Assembly: GCA_021201235.1 (NCBI GenBank)
Contig: JAJQFI010000008.1
Location: forward strand, 62,001 to 126,000
Length of the DNA stretch: 64,000 bases
Source of the DNA: Oscillospiraceae bacterium
GTDB taxonomy: Bacteria; Bacillota; Clostridia; Oscillospirales; Ruminococcaceae
Reading direction: 5' to 3'
Shown: piece after piece, positions 7,051 through 15,957 of the stretch
Position numbering within the stretch: the stretch's first letter is position 1
How the letters are laid out: every line of letters starts with the position of its first letter
Notes under the pieces: model-generated
The model's database searches: none
What the model was told of the DNA's origin: nothing
The model's input: the letters and a program-made list of their open reading frames with translations, nothing else
Program-made: the position numbers and the translations under genes

Positions 7051-9120
7051 TTACTCTTCATCCGTCTTGAACTCGGCGATTACTGCGTCGACGAGGTTCG
7101 CGGGGAGCTGGTCATAGCGGAGCTTTTCGAGGGTGAATTCGCCCATGCCTCTGGTCATCTGGCGGACAACCATGGCAAAGTCGTGGGTTTCAGACTCGGG
7201 AATCTCGGCGGTGATGGTCGTTAAGCCCTTCTTGCCGGCGGGGTTCATGCCGAGGACTCTGCCTCTTCTCTTATTGAGCTCGCCCATCATGTCGCCGGTG
7301 TTCTCATCGGGGACGGTGACCTCGAGGCTGTCAATCGGTTCGAGGAGAACGGGGTTTGCCTGCTTCATGCCTTCCTTGAAGGCGATGGAAGCCGCCATCT
7401 TGAAGGACATTTCAGAGGAGTCAACCGGGTGATAGGAGCCGTCGACCAAGGTAGCCTTGACGCCGACAACCGGGAATCCGGCAAGGACGCCCTTCTTCAT
7501 GCAGTCCTGAAGACCCTTCTCGACTGCCGGGAAGAAGTTACGCGGAACTGCGCCGCCGAAGACGTTCTCTTTGAAGACGAGCTCGTCGCTGTCGCAGGGC
7601 TCGAACTCAATCCAGACGTCGCCGTACTGACCGTGACCGCCGGACTGCTTCTTGTGTCTGCCCTGAACCTTGCACTTCTTGCGGATGGTTTCCTTATAGG
7701 AGACCTTCGGAACGGAGGTGATGACATCGACGCCGAAGCCGGTCTTGAGCTTCGAGAGTGTCGAATCTATATGTTGTTCTCCGAGACCGGAGAGAATCTG
7801 CTCGAATGTGGTGTCGTCCTGCTTGTAGGTGAGGGAGAGGTCTTCCTCAAGGAGTCTCTGCATAGCGCCGGAAATCTTCGACTCGTCGCCCTGGGTCTTT
7901 GCCTTGACGCAGACGGAATAGCAGGGCTTCGGGAAGGAAATCTTCGGGAAGGAGACAACACGGGAAGCGTCGCAGATGGTGTCGTTGGTGTTTATCGACA
8001 TCTTGGTTGCGACGACGATATCGCCCGCAGTTGCGAACTGGACTTCAACCTGCTTCTTGCCGACGAGATTGAGGAGCTTTCCGACCTTTTCGGTTCCGCC
8101 GGTGGTGGCGTTGACGATTTCCTTGCCGCTCTCAAGCTTGCCACTGATGACCTTGATGAAGGACATCTTTCCGACGAACGGGTCGGCAACGGTTTTGAAG
8201 ACGAATGCGGAAAGGGGTGCGTCGTTGTCGTGGGCAATGCTTACTTCGTTGCCGTCGGCATCGGTAGCCTTGACTTCGCCCAGCTCGTGAGGAGACGGGA
8301 GAAGCTTTGCGATATAGTCTATGAGGATATCCACGCCCGCGAGGTCAAGAGACGAAACGCAGGTAACAGGGGTGATCATGCCGCTTGCAATGCCGTTGTG
8401 AATGCCATCAACGAGCTCCTCGTGGGTGAACTTCTCACCATCGAGGAACTTCATCATCAGCTCTTCGTCGGTCTCGGCGACTGCCTCGCTCATAGCCTCG
8501 ATAAGACCGTCGATACGGTATGTAGGCTCGGGCTCGCCGGCATCCATAAGCTCGCCCTTGGGACCGTACTTATAATTTTTCATTGCGAGCAAATCATAGT
8601 AGGAAACAATCTTGTTGTCCTTGATGAGCGGAACGACAATCGGGCAGACGGTCGAGCCGAACTCTGTCTTCAGGTTTGTAAGGACGTTCGAGAAGTTTGC
8701 GTTCTCGTCGTCAATCTTTGTTACAACGAACATGTGCGGGGTCTTATGAGCCATTGCGTTGTCATAAGCCTTCTTTGTTCCGACATGGATACCGGACTTG
8801 GCGGATACCGTTATGAGCATACAATCAGCGGCATATGCGCCCTCAACAACTCCTCCGGCATAGTCGAAAAGACCGGGAGTATCAAGGATATTTACCTTCA
8901 CGCCGTCCTTCTCATAATAGGAAAGCGAAGTATAGATTGAGCACTTCTTGGAAATCTCTATTGGAGTATAGTCGGAGACTGTATTTCCATCGGCGACCTT
9001 TCCGAGTCTGTCGGTTACGCCTGCTTTGTAGAGAATTGCCTCGCAAAGTGCGGTCTTGCCCGAGCCGGAATGTCCTGCCAAGGTGATATTTTTGATATGT
9101 GCGCTGTCGTAGGTTTTCAA
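7051..9120 (-). CDS. EF-G-like translational GTPase (EF-G2-type paralogue)
   Basis: 689 aa with the domain order of EF-G: GTPase domain with P-loop AGHSGSGKT (residues 15-23), DTPG (80-83) and TKID as a variant G4, then domains II to V. It belongs to the bacterial EF-G-like subfamily rather than canonical FusA: the catalytic histidine after DTPG is Leu84, the switch I RGITI motif is KKCSIY, and G4 has Thr for Asn. Its role in translation is uncertain and it may lack normal ribosome-stimulated GTPase activity. It starts with TTG, supported by GGAGAG six bases upstream. Confidence 0.85.
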   Translation of the reverse strand: MKTYDSAHIKNITLAGHSGSGKTALCEAILYKAGVTDRLGKVADGNTVSDYTPIEISKKCSIYTSLSYYEKDGVKVNILDTPGLFDYAGGVVEGAYAADCMLITVSAKSGIHVGTKKAYDNAMAHKTPHMFVVTKIDDENANFSNVLTNLKTEFGSTVCPIVVPLIKDNKIVSYYDLLAMKNYKYGPKGELMDAGEPEPTYRIDGLIEAMSEAVAETDEELMMKFLDGEKFTHEELVDGIHNGIASGMITPVTCVSSLDLAGVDILIDYIAKLLPSPHELGEVKATDADGNEVSIAHDNDAPLSAFVFKTVADPFVGKMSFIKVISGKLESGKEIVNATTGGTEKVGKLLNLVGKKQVEVQFATAGDIVVATKMSINTNDTICDASRVVSFPKISFPKPCYSVCVKAKTQGDESKISGAMQRLLEEDLSLTYKQDDTTFEQILSGLGEQHIDSTLSKLKTGFGVDVITSVPKVSYKETIRKKCKVQGRHKKQSGGHGQYGDVWIEFEPCDSDELVFKENVFGGAVPRNFFPAVEKGLQDCMKKGVLAGFPVVGVKATLVDGSYHPVDSSEMSFKMAASIAFKEGMKQANPVLLEPIDSLEVTVPDENTGDMMGELNKRRGRVLGMNPAGKKGLTTITAEIPESETHDFAMVVRQMTRGMGEFTLEKLRYDQLPANLVDAVIAEFKTDEE

Positions 9121-9208
9121 GTTAATCTCTCCATTCTGTTATACTGTCGGCTGCACAATGTTCGCATCGGTTAGTTCGATTTGAACAATAAAAGCACGCT
9201 TCCCAACT

Positions 9209-9237
9209 ATTATATAACATTTTCGCACAAATAGCAA
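9209..9237 (-). promoter_or_regulatory. Promoter of the EF-G-like gene
   Basis: Minus strand TTGCTA (9232-9237), 17-base spacer, TATAAT (9209-9214), about 90 bases before the TTG start. Confidence 0.7.
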
Positions 9238-9240
9238 TAC

Positions 9241-9331
9241 CAAATTTCAGCTTTGAAATTTGTGCAACTTGCACAACTGTGCAAACAAGTTCGCCTATGG
9301 CGAACTTTGGGAGATTTGCTTCGCAAACTCC
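9241..9331. repeat. Cluster of short hairpins between SGNH and EF-G-like genes
   Basis: Inverted repeats follow one another: CAAATTTCA/TGAAATTTG, a GCACAACTGTGC unit, GTTCGCC-TAT-GGCGAAC (about 9290-9306) and GGGAGATTTGC-TTC-GCAAACTCCC (about 9308-9331). The GTTCGC-type unit recurs in the repeats at 10.5-10.7 and 11.9 kb. They probably act as the 3' end of the SGNH transcript. Confidence 0.6.
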
Positions 9332-9340
9332 CACTGGGGT

Positions 9341-10375
9341 TTACCTTCGCTTGCTCACAGTGATTATTGTAGCCGCTATTGCCATCGGCAGGAGCGCAAT
9401 GGCGACGCCGGTTGTCGGGTTTTCGGCAGCTTTAGCGTCTTCAGCGTCTTCAGCGTCTTTGGCGGTCTCCGCTTCGGTTTCGGTCTCTGCTTCGGACGGG
9501 GCGGCGACGGTTTCATAAGCGGACAGCATCGCCTCCGCAATGGTGGCGTGCCCGGTTGCGTTCGGGTGGAAGTCAAAGTTCATGGTGAGAAGATTGACAT
9601 TCGTGGCGACTCCGGCGGAGTATACGTCCACAACAACGACGTTGTCGCTCATGGAATCAACCTGAGCGAGAAGCGCATTGAACGCAGTCACGGCGGTGTC
9701 AAACAGGGTGCTCATCGCCGCATAGTCCTCAAGAACGGCAAGGGACGCATAGGGGTTGTACTGGTTCGCGAGAAGAATAATAGCGTCGCTGTTCACCGAA
9801 AGAATGTGGGTGATTATCGACTGGATATCCGCAATAGCGGTCGTTCCCGCTCCCGACACTGCGGCTACCGCCTCGGCGATTCCCTCGTCGGATGTCAGAA
9901 GCGACAAAACCGTCGAAATCTCTTCCTGATAGGAGGTACCGTCGGTGAACCATGTCTGGACGTCGGTGACGGTCAGATCCGTTCCGAAGGTGGCGTTATA
10001 GAGGTCCAAAAGATACTGATAGAAAGCGTGCAACAGGTCGTTGCCGCCGATGGTGATGGTCACGACGTCAACCATCGAAAGATACGAGTCATACTCCCCG
10101 GTCTCAAGTGTTTCCGCAAGAGTCGCGGCAGTCAGACCGGAAACGCCGTAGTTGATGGTGGTCGCGCCGATTTCCTCACCGAAAAGCGAGACAAAGCTCT
10201 CGGTGTCCGGGTCGGAGAGCCCGAAGCCCGCCGTGATACTGTCGCCGAGGGCGAGATATGTGGTCGTGTTCCGCGAGCTGATGAGCATATTCGACGCAAA
10301 AACTGTATTCGTCAGCATGCACCCGGCAAAGACCATCGCCAACGCTATGCTGAATATTCTTCTGATTGTTTTCAT
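9341..10375 (-). CDS. Secreted SGNH/GDSL-type esterase with sortase-like C-terminal signal
   Basis: 344 aa. A signal peptide covers about residues 1-27. SGNH blocks are visible: ALGDSITAGFG with the nucleophile Ser near residue 47, TIGGNDLL for the oxyanion Gly/Asn, and DFHPNATGHATIA holding the catalytic Asp/His. The protein probably cleaves an ester on a lipid or polysaccharide outside the cell. After a Glu/Ala/Thr-rich spacer the C-terminus is NPTTG, a hydrophobic stretch and KRR, as in cell-wall proteins anchored by sortases that recognise NPxTG. No sortase lies in the window. Confidence 0.85.
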   Translation of the reverse strand: MKTIRRIFSIALAMVFAGCMLTNTVFASNMLISSRNTTTYLALGDSITAGFGLSDPDTESFVSLFGEEIGATTINYGVSGLTAATLAETLETGEYDSYLSMVDVVTITIGGNDLLHAFYQYLLDLYNATFGTDLTVTDVQTWFTDGTSYQEEISTVLSLLTSDEGIAEAVAAVSGAGTTAIADIQSIITHILSVNSDAIILLANQYNPYASLAVLEDYAAMSTLFDTAVTAFNALLAQVDSMSDNVVVVDVYSAGVATNVNLLTMNFDFHPNATGHATIAEAMLSAYETVAAPSEAETETEAETAKDAEDAEDAKAAENPTTGVAIALLPMAIAATIITVSKRR

Positions 10376-10412
10376 TGAAGGTACCTCCCTTTAAATTTTG
10401 ATTTATCATTTA

Positions 10413-10441
10413 ATTGTGCCATACATTTGAGTATATATCAA
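10413..10441 (-). promoter_or_regulatory. Probable promoter of the SGNH gene
   Basis: Minus strand TTGATA (10436-10441), 17-base spacer, CACAAT (10413-10418). The -10 is weak. Confidence 0.45.
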
Positions 10442-10465
10442 GTGAAAAGATTGAAAAGTCTGTGA

Positions 10466-10775
10466 AATGAGAAAAAGGCTCCCCTGAGAGTAGGAGAGCC
10501 TGATTCAAAAAGCAGGGCGGGATATACAAGTTCGCTATGCGAAGTTATCCGTCCGAAAAAAGCATGTAAGAAAAGTACGAGCGGATGATATCCGCCCCTA
10601 CATATGTCGCTTTCAGTGACGCTCAGAAGTTCGCCAAAGACGAACTTCCGACTTTCAGCCCCGCTGAAAGTCAACCTCTCAGTCAGCTTCGCTGACAGCT
10701 CCCCTAAGCGTAGGGGAGCCATAATCACACCTACTAAGTAAAAAAAGTCCCCGCGATGAAGCGAGGACAAATAAA
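10466..10775. repeat. Composite intergenic repeat block
   Basis: About 300 bases with no credible gene. Units in order: a GGCTCCCCTGAGAGTAGGAGAGCC hairpin type (10469-10494); a ~91-bp element (10511-10602) ending GCGGATGATATCCGCCCCTACA; the hairpin GAAGTTCG-N7-CGAACTTC (about 10625-10647); GACTTTCAG-N5-CTGAAAGTC; and a 46-bp unit (10675-10720) with CAGCTTCGCTG and CTCCCCTAAGCGTAGGGGAG hairpins. Relatives of the ~91-bp and 46-bp units occur elsewhere in the window. Confidence 0.8.
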
Positions 10776-11648
10776 TCAATCTATGCGAGTCTGATATTCA
10801 AGTTTGTATAATGTTTCGTTTTTGGTTTCGGTAATTATGCGAGTTGTTACCTCGTCATTAGAATCATACTCGTACTCGTAACTATATTCATAAACAGTAT
10901 CTGTACTACCATCAGTGTTAAAATTGGTTTCTTTTAATTCGTTACCATCGGAATCATACTCAGCCTCATACCAATATTTCACGCTACCATCAGAATCGTA
11001 ATAGGTTGCCTTTACGACTAATCCGGTCGAATTATACTCATTTCTGTAACTAACTAATCCGTCAGAATCATAACTAACCAATGATGTTATTATTCCATTT
11101 TCATCGTACTCGTACTCATTTCTACTAATTTCACTACCACTTGAATTGCTTAACACAAGCTTCGTACAATTATTATCCTCGTTGTACTCATACTCATACA
11201 GTTGATACAAGCTACCATCTGTATTATACCATGTTGACTTAATCTTATTCCAATTTGAATCGTATGAGTTCTCATACATAACGACTCCTGCGGAATAGTA
11301 ACACCTATACTCCACTTCATTGCCATGAGAGTCATAAACGTAATCGAATGTTGTTTCTAACTCTAATTCGAAAATATGGTTGGTTTGCTTTATACAACTC
11401 CAATTAGAATTATATTCATATTCTGTCCAACTGGATATGCTTCCGTCATCGTCATATGTATACTTTACAGTAGTAACGAAAGTTGGCACATTAACTGCTT
11501 CTTCCTCCGTCTCAGCATCTTCACTTACCGTATCATTATCTACTTCTGCGTCAACATCATCCACAGAACTTGAGCCACAAGACACCAATGACAAAACCAT
11601 AACAAATGCAAGAAGCACTGACAATACCCGACATAGCTTATTTGACAT
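10776..11648 (-). CDS. Lipoprotein with YD-type repeats
   Basis: 290 aa. A signal peptide ends in the lipobox LVSC, giving lipidation at about Cys24, followed by an Asp/Glu-rich spacer and then roughly ten degenerate ~20-residue units built on YDSDG/YEYD/YNSTG, which resemble the beta-hairpin YD repeats of RHS and MORN-like surface proteins. It is probably a cell-surface beta-rich protein of unknown ligand. ATG at 11648 is chosen because GGAGG lies seven bases upstream, not the GTG 15 bases earlier. Flanked by repeats on both sides. Confidence 0.8.
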   Translation of the reverse strand: MSNKLCRVLSVLLAFVMVLSLVSCGSSSVDDVDAEVDNDTVSEDAETEEEAVNVPTFVTTVKYTYDDDGSISSWTEYEYNSNWSCIKQTNHIFELELETTFDYVYDSHGNEVEYRCYYSAGVVMYENSYDSNWNKIKSTWYNTDGSLYQLYEYEYNEDNNCTKLVLSNSSGSEISRNEYEYDENGIITSLVSYDSDGLVSYRNEYNSTGLVVKATYYDSDGSVKYWYEAEYDSDGNELKETNFNTDGSTDTVYEYSYEYEYDSNDEVTTRIITETKNETLYKLEYQTRID

Positions 11649-11733
11649 TGTTTTTTCCTCCAAAACACATAAAAATATAAAAGCCGTATGAGTTACAATA
11701 GCGTATAAATAAAAAAATCAAACGGCTAAATAT

Positions 11734-11763
11734 ATTGTACCCCCCTGCAAACCCATTTGTCAA
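11734..11763 (-). promoter_or_regulatory. Promoter of the YD-repeat lipoprotein gene
   Basis: Minus strand TTGACA (11758-11763), 18-base spacer containing a G-run, TACAAT (11734-11739), about 85 bases before the start. Confidence 0.65.
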
Positions 11764-11816
11764 TACTTTTTTCAACCTTTTTTAAACAAACGGTCGATTT
11801 TATTTGGGCACAAAAA

Positions 11817-11907
11817 AGTAGGGGCGGATATTATCCGCCCGCTATTCTTCGTCAGCTATTTTTCGGTCTGGATGTAGAAGTCCGCTGTGCGAACTTCTCC
11901 CACTACA
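11817..11907. repeat. ~91-bp MITE-like repeat, second copy
   Basis: Begins AGTAGGGGCGGATATTATCC and ends with a CCCACTACA relative of the inverted end, with an internal GAAGTCCGCTGTGCGAACTTC hairpin. It shares ends, length and the GCGGATATTATCCGC core with elements at 10511-10602 and 41296-41386. It lies just after the icd stop codon. Confidence 0.7.
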
Positions 11908-11909
11908 AT

Positions 11910-13124
11910 TTACGCCATAAGTTTGCTGAGATTCTCCGCTATCGCCCCGATGAACTCCTCGGTCGAGACCGACTGCTTGTTCTCGAGGGTCGAGAGTGCC
12001 GCCATGTCGCCGGTCATGATGCCGCTTTCGATGGTCGAGATGGTCGCTTTTTCAAGCTTGTCGGCATAGTCGCAGAGCTCCGGGATTTCGTCAAGCTCGC
12101 CGCGCTTGCGGAAGGCGCCGGACCATGCGAAGATGGTCGCAACGGGGTTGGTCGAGGTGCGCTCGCCCTTGAGGTACTTGTAGTAGTGCCTCTGCACGGT
12201 GCCGTGGGCGGCTTCATACTCATAGACTCCGTCGGGAGAGACGAGAACCGAGGTCATAAGCCCGAGGCTTCCGTAGGCTGTGGCAACCATGTCGCTCATG
12301 ACATCACCGTCGTAGTTCTTGCAAGCCCAGATAACTCCGCCATTTGAGCGAACGATTCTGGCGACAACGTCGTCGATGAGGGTGTAGAAATACTCGATGC
12401 CGGCGGCTTCGAACTTCTCCTTATATTCGGACTCGTAAATCTCCGCGAAGATGTCCTTGAAATGGTGGTCGTAGGTCTTCGAAATAGTGTCCTTCGCCGC
12501 AAACCAGACGTCCTGATGGGTATCTATGGCATAGGAAAGGCAGGAGCGGGCAAAGCTCGCAATCGACTTGTCGAGGTTGTGGACGCCCTGAATGATTCCG
12601 GCGCTATTCTTAAAGTCGTGGATGAGAGCTCTGGTCTCGTTGCCGTTTTCGTCGGTCACGACAAGCTCTGCTTTCGAACCCTGCGGAACGGCGAGCTCGG
12701 TGTTCTTGTAGATGTCGCCATAGGCGTGACGTGCGATGGTGATCGGCTTCGTCCATGTCGGGATGAAGGGCGTGATGCCCTTGACGATAATCGGGGTTCT
12801 GAAGACGGTGCCGTCGAGGATGGCACGGATTGTGCCGTTCGGGGACTTCCACATCTCCTTGAGGTGATACTCCTCAACTCTTGCGGCATTCGGAGTGATG
12901 GTGGCGCACTTGACTGCGACGCCATACTTCTTCGTAGCCTCGGCGCTGTCGATGGTGACCTGGTCGTCGGTTTCGTTTCTGTGAACAAGTCCCAGGTCGT
13001 AATATTCGGATTTCAGGTCGACGAACGGGGCGATGAGCTCGTCCTTGATCATCTGCCAGACAACCCTTGTCATCTCGTCGCCGTCCATTTCGACGAGCGG
13101 CGTTTTCATTTGAATTTTTGCCAT
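11910..13124 (-). CDS. icd: NADP-dependent isocitrate dehydrogenase (eukaryote-like type)
   Basis: 404 aa; oxidatively decarboxylates isocitrate to 2-oxoglutarate with NADP+. The N-terminus [11 protein letters not shown], the substrate segment [10 protein letters not shown] near residue 95, and the metal-site region [20 protein letters not shown] near 273-292 are those of the homodimeric, eukaryote-like IDH family, whose members also occur in Clostridia and Bacteroidetes. The acn stop lies 24 bases upstream and GGGAGG precedes the ATG, so acn and icd form an operon supplying 2-oxoglutarate for glutamate synthesis. Confidence 0.95.
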   Translation of the reverse strand: MAKIQMKTPLVEMDGDEMTRVVWQMIKDELIAPFVDLKSEYYDLGLVHRNETDDQVTIDSAEATKKYGVAVKCATITPNAARVEEYHLKEMWKSPNGTIRAILDGTVFRTPIIVKGITPFIPTWTKPITIARHAYGDIYKNTELAVPQGSKAELVVTDENGNETRALIHDFKNSAGIIQGVHNLDKSIASFARSCLSYAIDTHQDVWFAAKDTISKTYDHHFKDIFAEIYESEYKEKFEAAGIEYFYTLIDDVVARIVRSNGGVIWACKNYDGDVMSDMVATAYGSLGLMTSVLVSPDGVYEYEAAHGTVQRHYYKYLKGERTSTNPVATIFAWSGAFRKRGELDEIPELCDYADKLEKATISTIESGIMTGDMAALSTLENKQSVSTEEFIGAIAENLSKLMA

Positions 13125-13148
13125 TTTCTTTGACCTCCCAACGTTGTA

Positions 13149-15080
13149 TCAGAGTTTCGATTTCGTGTAATCGAGAAGACCACCTGCAAGAATAATTTCT
13201 CTGTCACGGGCGGAGAGTTCAATCTTGAGTGTGATCGATTCGCCTGTGGTGAGATTCTTAAGCTCTACGGTGTCGCCGATGGAAACGGCTTCCTTAAGAC
13301 CTGTCAGGCTCAGCTTGTCGCCCTGAGAAATCTTTTCATAATCGGACTCGGTCTCGAAAGTAAGGGGCAGAATTCCGGCGTTGATAAGATTAGCCTTGTG
13401 AATTCGGGCGAACGACTGAACGACTACAGCCTTGATGCCAAGGTAGAGCGGTGCCAGAGCGGCATGCTCTCTTGAGGAGCCCTGACCATAGTTCGAACCG
13501 CCGACGATGATGCTTGTGCCGAGGCTGAGGGCTCTTGCCGGGAACTCCGGGTCGACAACCTCAAAGCAGTGCTTCGAGATTTCGGGGATGTTTGAGCGCA
13601 AAGGCAGAATCTTCGAGCCGGCAGGCATGATGTGGTCGGTCGTGATGTTGTCTCCAACTTTAAGTGAGCACTCTGCCTCGATTGAATCAGGAAGCGGAGA
13701 AGTCTTCGGGTAGCCCTTGATGTTCGGTCCCCTCTTGATTTCGACTGCCGGAGCGTCTTCCTTGGATGCCGGAAGCTCGACCATGTTGTCATTGATGACG
13801 AACTCCTCGGGCATCTTGAACTCAGGCATATCGCCCAAGGTTCTCGGGTCGGTGAGAACGCCCGTGAGAGCCGAAGCGGCGGCGGTTTCGGGAGAGATGA
13901 GATAAACCTGTGCGTCCTTGGTGCCACTTCTGCCGAGGAAGTTACGGTTGAATGTACGGAGCGAAACGCCCGCAGAGTTGGGCGACTGTCCCATGCCGAT
14001 GCAAGGACCGCAGGCGGACTCGAGGATTCTTGCGCCGCAGTCAATCATATCCGAAAGATACTCGCCCTTCGAAAGCATGTTGAGGACCTGCTTCGAGCCG
14101 GGAGCAATGGACAAAGAAACGTCCGGGTGAACGGTCTTGCCCTTCAAGATATAGGCGACCTTCATCATGTCGACAAACGAGGAGTTGGTACAGGAGCCGA
14201 TGCAGACCTGATTAATCTTCATCCCCGCAAGCTCGCTGACGGGCTTGACGTTGTCGGGAGAATGAGGGCAAGCCGCCAGAGGCTCGAGGGTGCTGAGGTC
14301 AATGACTAATTCTTCATCATAGACAGCATCGTCATCAGCCTTAAGTTCAGTCCAGTCAGCTTCTCTGTGCTGTGCCTTCATGAATTCATAGGTCTTCTCG
14401 TCCGACGGGAAAATGCTGGTGGTAGCGCCGAGCTCGGCTCCCATATTCGTAATAGTAGCGCGTTCGGGGACGCTGAGGGTCTTTACTCCCTCGCCAGTGT
14501 ATTCGATAATCTTGCCGACACCGCTCTTGACGGTAAGGCGTCTCAGGACTTCGAGAATTACGTCCTTTGCCGAAACCCAAGGGCTCAGCTTGCCGGTGAG
14601 CTCGACTTTTACCATTTTCGGATAAGTAATATAGAGCGGTCCGCCGCCCATTGCGACTGCGACGTCGAGACCTCCCGCACCGATTGCGAGCATTCCCAAA
14701 CCGCCACATGTGGGGGTATGTGAATCAGATCCGATGAGGGTCTTGCCGGGAATGCCGAAGCGTTCGAGGTGAACCTGATGGCAGATGCCGTTGCCCGGAC
14801 GGGAGAACGAAATCCCACGCTTTTTGGCGACCGAACCGATAAACAGGTGGTCGTCGGCGTTCTCGAAGCCGGACTGGAGAGTGTTGTGGTCGACATATGC
14901 GACGCTCTTCTCGGTCTTGACGGAAGGAATTTCCATCGCCTCAAGCTCGTTATACGCCATCGTGCCGGTGGCATCCTGAGTCAGAGTCTGGTCAATCTTA
15001 ATTCCGATTTCGGAACCCTTTTTGAACTCACCGTCAACGAGGTGAGCCTTTAAAATTTTTTCAGCTACGGTATAACCCAT
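13149..15080 (-). CDS. acn: Aconitate hydratase (monomeric ~640-aa type)
   Basis: 643 aa. Isomerises citrate to isocitrate with a [4Fe-4S] cluster. Cluster ligands are in GSCTNSS (near residue 300) and ACGPCIGMG (near 365); the DSHTPTCGGLGM motif near residue 120 and the swivel-domain motif YGQGSSREHAA near residue 540 are present. It is shorter than AcnA/AcnB and matches the mitochondrial-like aconitases of anaerobes. First gene of the acn-icd operon, with GGGGCG as ribosome site. Confidence 0.95.
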   Translation of the reverse strand: MGYTVAEKILKAHLVDGEFKKGSEIGIKIDQTLTQDATGTMAYNELEAMEIPSVKTEKSVAYVDHNTLQSGFENADDHLFIGSVAKKRGISFSRPGNGICHQVHLERFGIPGKTLIGSDSHTPTCGGLGMLAIGAGGLDVAVAMGGGPLYITYPKMVKVELTGKLSPWVSAKDVILEVLRRLTVKSGVGKIIEYTGEGVKTLSVPERATITNMGAELGATTSIFPSDEKTYEFMKAQHREADWTELKADDDAVYDEELVIDLSTLEPLAACPHSPDNVKPVSELAGMKINQVCIGSCTNSSFVDMMKVAYILKGKTVHPDVSLSIAPGSKQVLNMLSKGEYLSDMIDCGARILESACGPCIGMGQSPNSAGVSLRTFNRNFLGRSGTKDAQVYLISPETAAASALTGVLTDPRTLGDMPEFKMPEEFVINDNMVELPASKEDAPAVEIKRGPNIKGYPKTSPLPDSIEAECSLKVGDNITTDHIMPAGSKILPLRSNIPEISKHCFEVVDPEFPARALSLGTSIIVGGSNYGQGSSREHAALAPLYLGIKAVVVQSFARIHKANLINAGILPLTFETESDYEKISQGDKLSLTGLKEAVSIGDTVELKNLTTGESITLKIELSARDREIILAGGLLDYTKSKL

Positions 15081-15111
15081 GCTATCGCCCCTTTATTTTA
15101 GTGTTAGGTTT

Positions 15112-15140
15112 ATTTTAATACAGTAATGAGCCGATGTCAA
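15112..15140 (-). promoter_or_regulatory. Promoter of acn-icd
   Basis: Minus strand TTGACA (15135-15140), 17-base spacer, TAAAAT (15112-15117), about 30 bases before the acn start. Confidence 0.8.
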
Positions 15141-15192
15141 TAGCACTCCCTCATCTTTGGATATTTTGCCGAATCGGACATCAAATATTTGC

Positions 15193-15217
15193 AAAAAAGG
15201 CGACATAAAGCCGCCCT
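15193..15217 (-). terminator. Probable terminator after the PIN toxin gene
   Basis: On the minus strand a GGCG/CGCC stem is followed by TTTTTT. The stem is short, so confidence is moderate. Confidence 0.5.
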
Positions 15218-15253
15218 TGATTTGAAAAATGAATTTTTTGGAATGGGAATCCG

Positions 15254-15649
15254 TCATGTTGCGAAATACGAGTTATAGAAATCAGCCACCGTAAATATGC
15301 ACTTGTCCTCGGGATAATGCTTGATATTGCCGGTGACAAGAGTTGCATTGCAGAATTTTGTGACTTCGTAAAACTTGCGGTCGCTTTCATCGGTGAACCT
15401 GACATCCGGCAACGGATTCGCTATAACCGAGATGCCTGACAGCGTCAGCTCCTCCAAAAGCCAATCAACCTGCCATTTATCAAACTTAAACTTCGGTCTT
15501 GACAGAACCGAACGATATTCTTCGAGAAGCCGATAATCATAGCACAGTTTGAAGCGCCCCGCCAGGGTTGCAGAAACTATTGCCGACGGCTTGCTCCCCT
15601 GCGACCAGAGAGCGGAGACGAGTACGTTGGTATCCAGAACAATAAACAC
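15254..15649 (-). CDS. PIN-domain ribonuclease toxin
   Basis: 131 aa of the putative toxin PIN family. The first acidic residue is in LDTNVLVSAL (residues 4-13), further conserved acids lie in the central LEEYRSVLSRP region, and the C-terminal FTDESDRKFYEVTKFCNATLVTGNIKHYP segment carries the Asp cluster. It would cleave RNA when freed from its antitoxin. It begins with GTG five bases after the antitoxin stop, with GAGGAG nine bases before it, so the pair is translationally coupled. Confidence 0.85.
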   Translation of the reverse strand: MFIVLDTNVLVSALWSQGSKPSAIVSATLAGRFKLCYDYRLLEEYRSVLSRPKFKFDKWQVDWLLEELTLSGISVIANPLPDVRFTDESDRKFYEVTKFCNATLVTGNIKHYPEDKCIFTVADFYNSYFAT

Positions 15650-15653
15650 TTCC

Positions 15654-15929
15654 CTATTCTCCTCTTCTTGCCGCCTGAATTTCAGCCTCTATTTCTTCAT
15701 CGGACATATAACCTTCGGAAGCCGCCCGGGAACGCATGCTGTTGAAGGCAATCATGGCTTTAGCCTGTCTGACTGCCTGAAGCATCAAGTCAAGGTTGTC
15801 GCCGGAAACATCCATCATCAGTGCGGCGGGCTTGCCGTTGTTTGTGATGACAACCTCATTACCTTTGGCAAGATTGTCCCACATGCTCTTCGATTCGGTT
15901 CTCAGATCTCTTACTGAATAGAAATTCAT
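15654..15929 (-). CDS. Phd/YefM-family antitoxin
   Basis: 91 aa. The N-terminal half is a Phd/YefM DNA-binding fold with the NGKPAALMMDVSGDNL motif; the acidic C-terminal tail (MSDEEIEAEIQAARRGE) is the part expected to wrap the toxin. It lies directly upstream of the PIN gene and just downstream of a promoter overlaid by tandem repeats, the normal arrangement for autoregulated toxin-antitoxin pairs. AAGGAGG precedes the ATG. Confidence 0.88.
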   Translation of the reverse strand: MNFYSVRDLRTESKSMWDNLAKGNEVVITNNGKPAALMMDVSGDNLDLMLQAVRQAKAMIAFNSMRSRAASEGYMSDEEIEAEIQAARRGE

Positions 15930-15957
15930 TTACAGCACCTCCTTGGTGTTCTTTCAA

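Noticed and set aside
7429-8940. 503-codon open frame on the plus strand opposite the EF-G-like gene
   Set aside because: It is antisense to a clearly conserved GTPase, has no ribosome site and its composition mirrors the GC-rich third positions of the real gene.
7051-9120. Tetracycline ribosomal-protection protein
   Set aside because: No Tet(M)-type C-terminal loops seen and the P-loop and G3 variants match the EF-G-like subfamily instead.
10438-10779. 113-codon frame on the minus strand between SGNH and lipoprotein genes
   Set aside because: It is a translation of palindromic repeat units; no ribosome site and peptide composition typical of such repeats.
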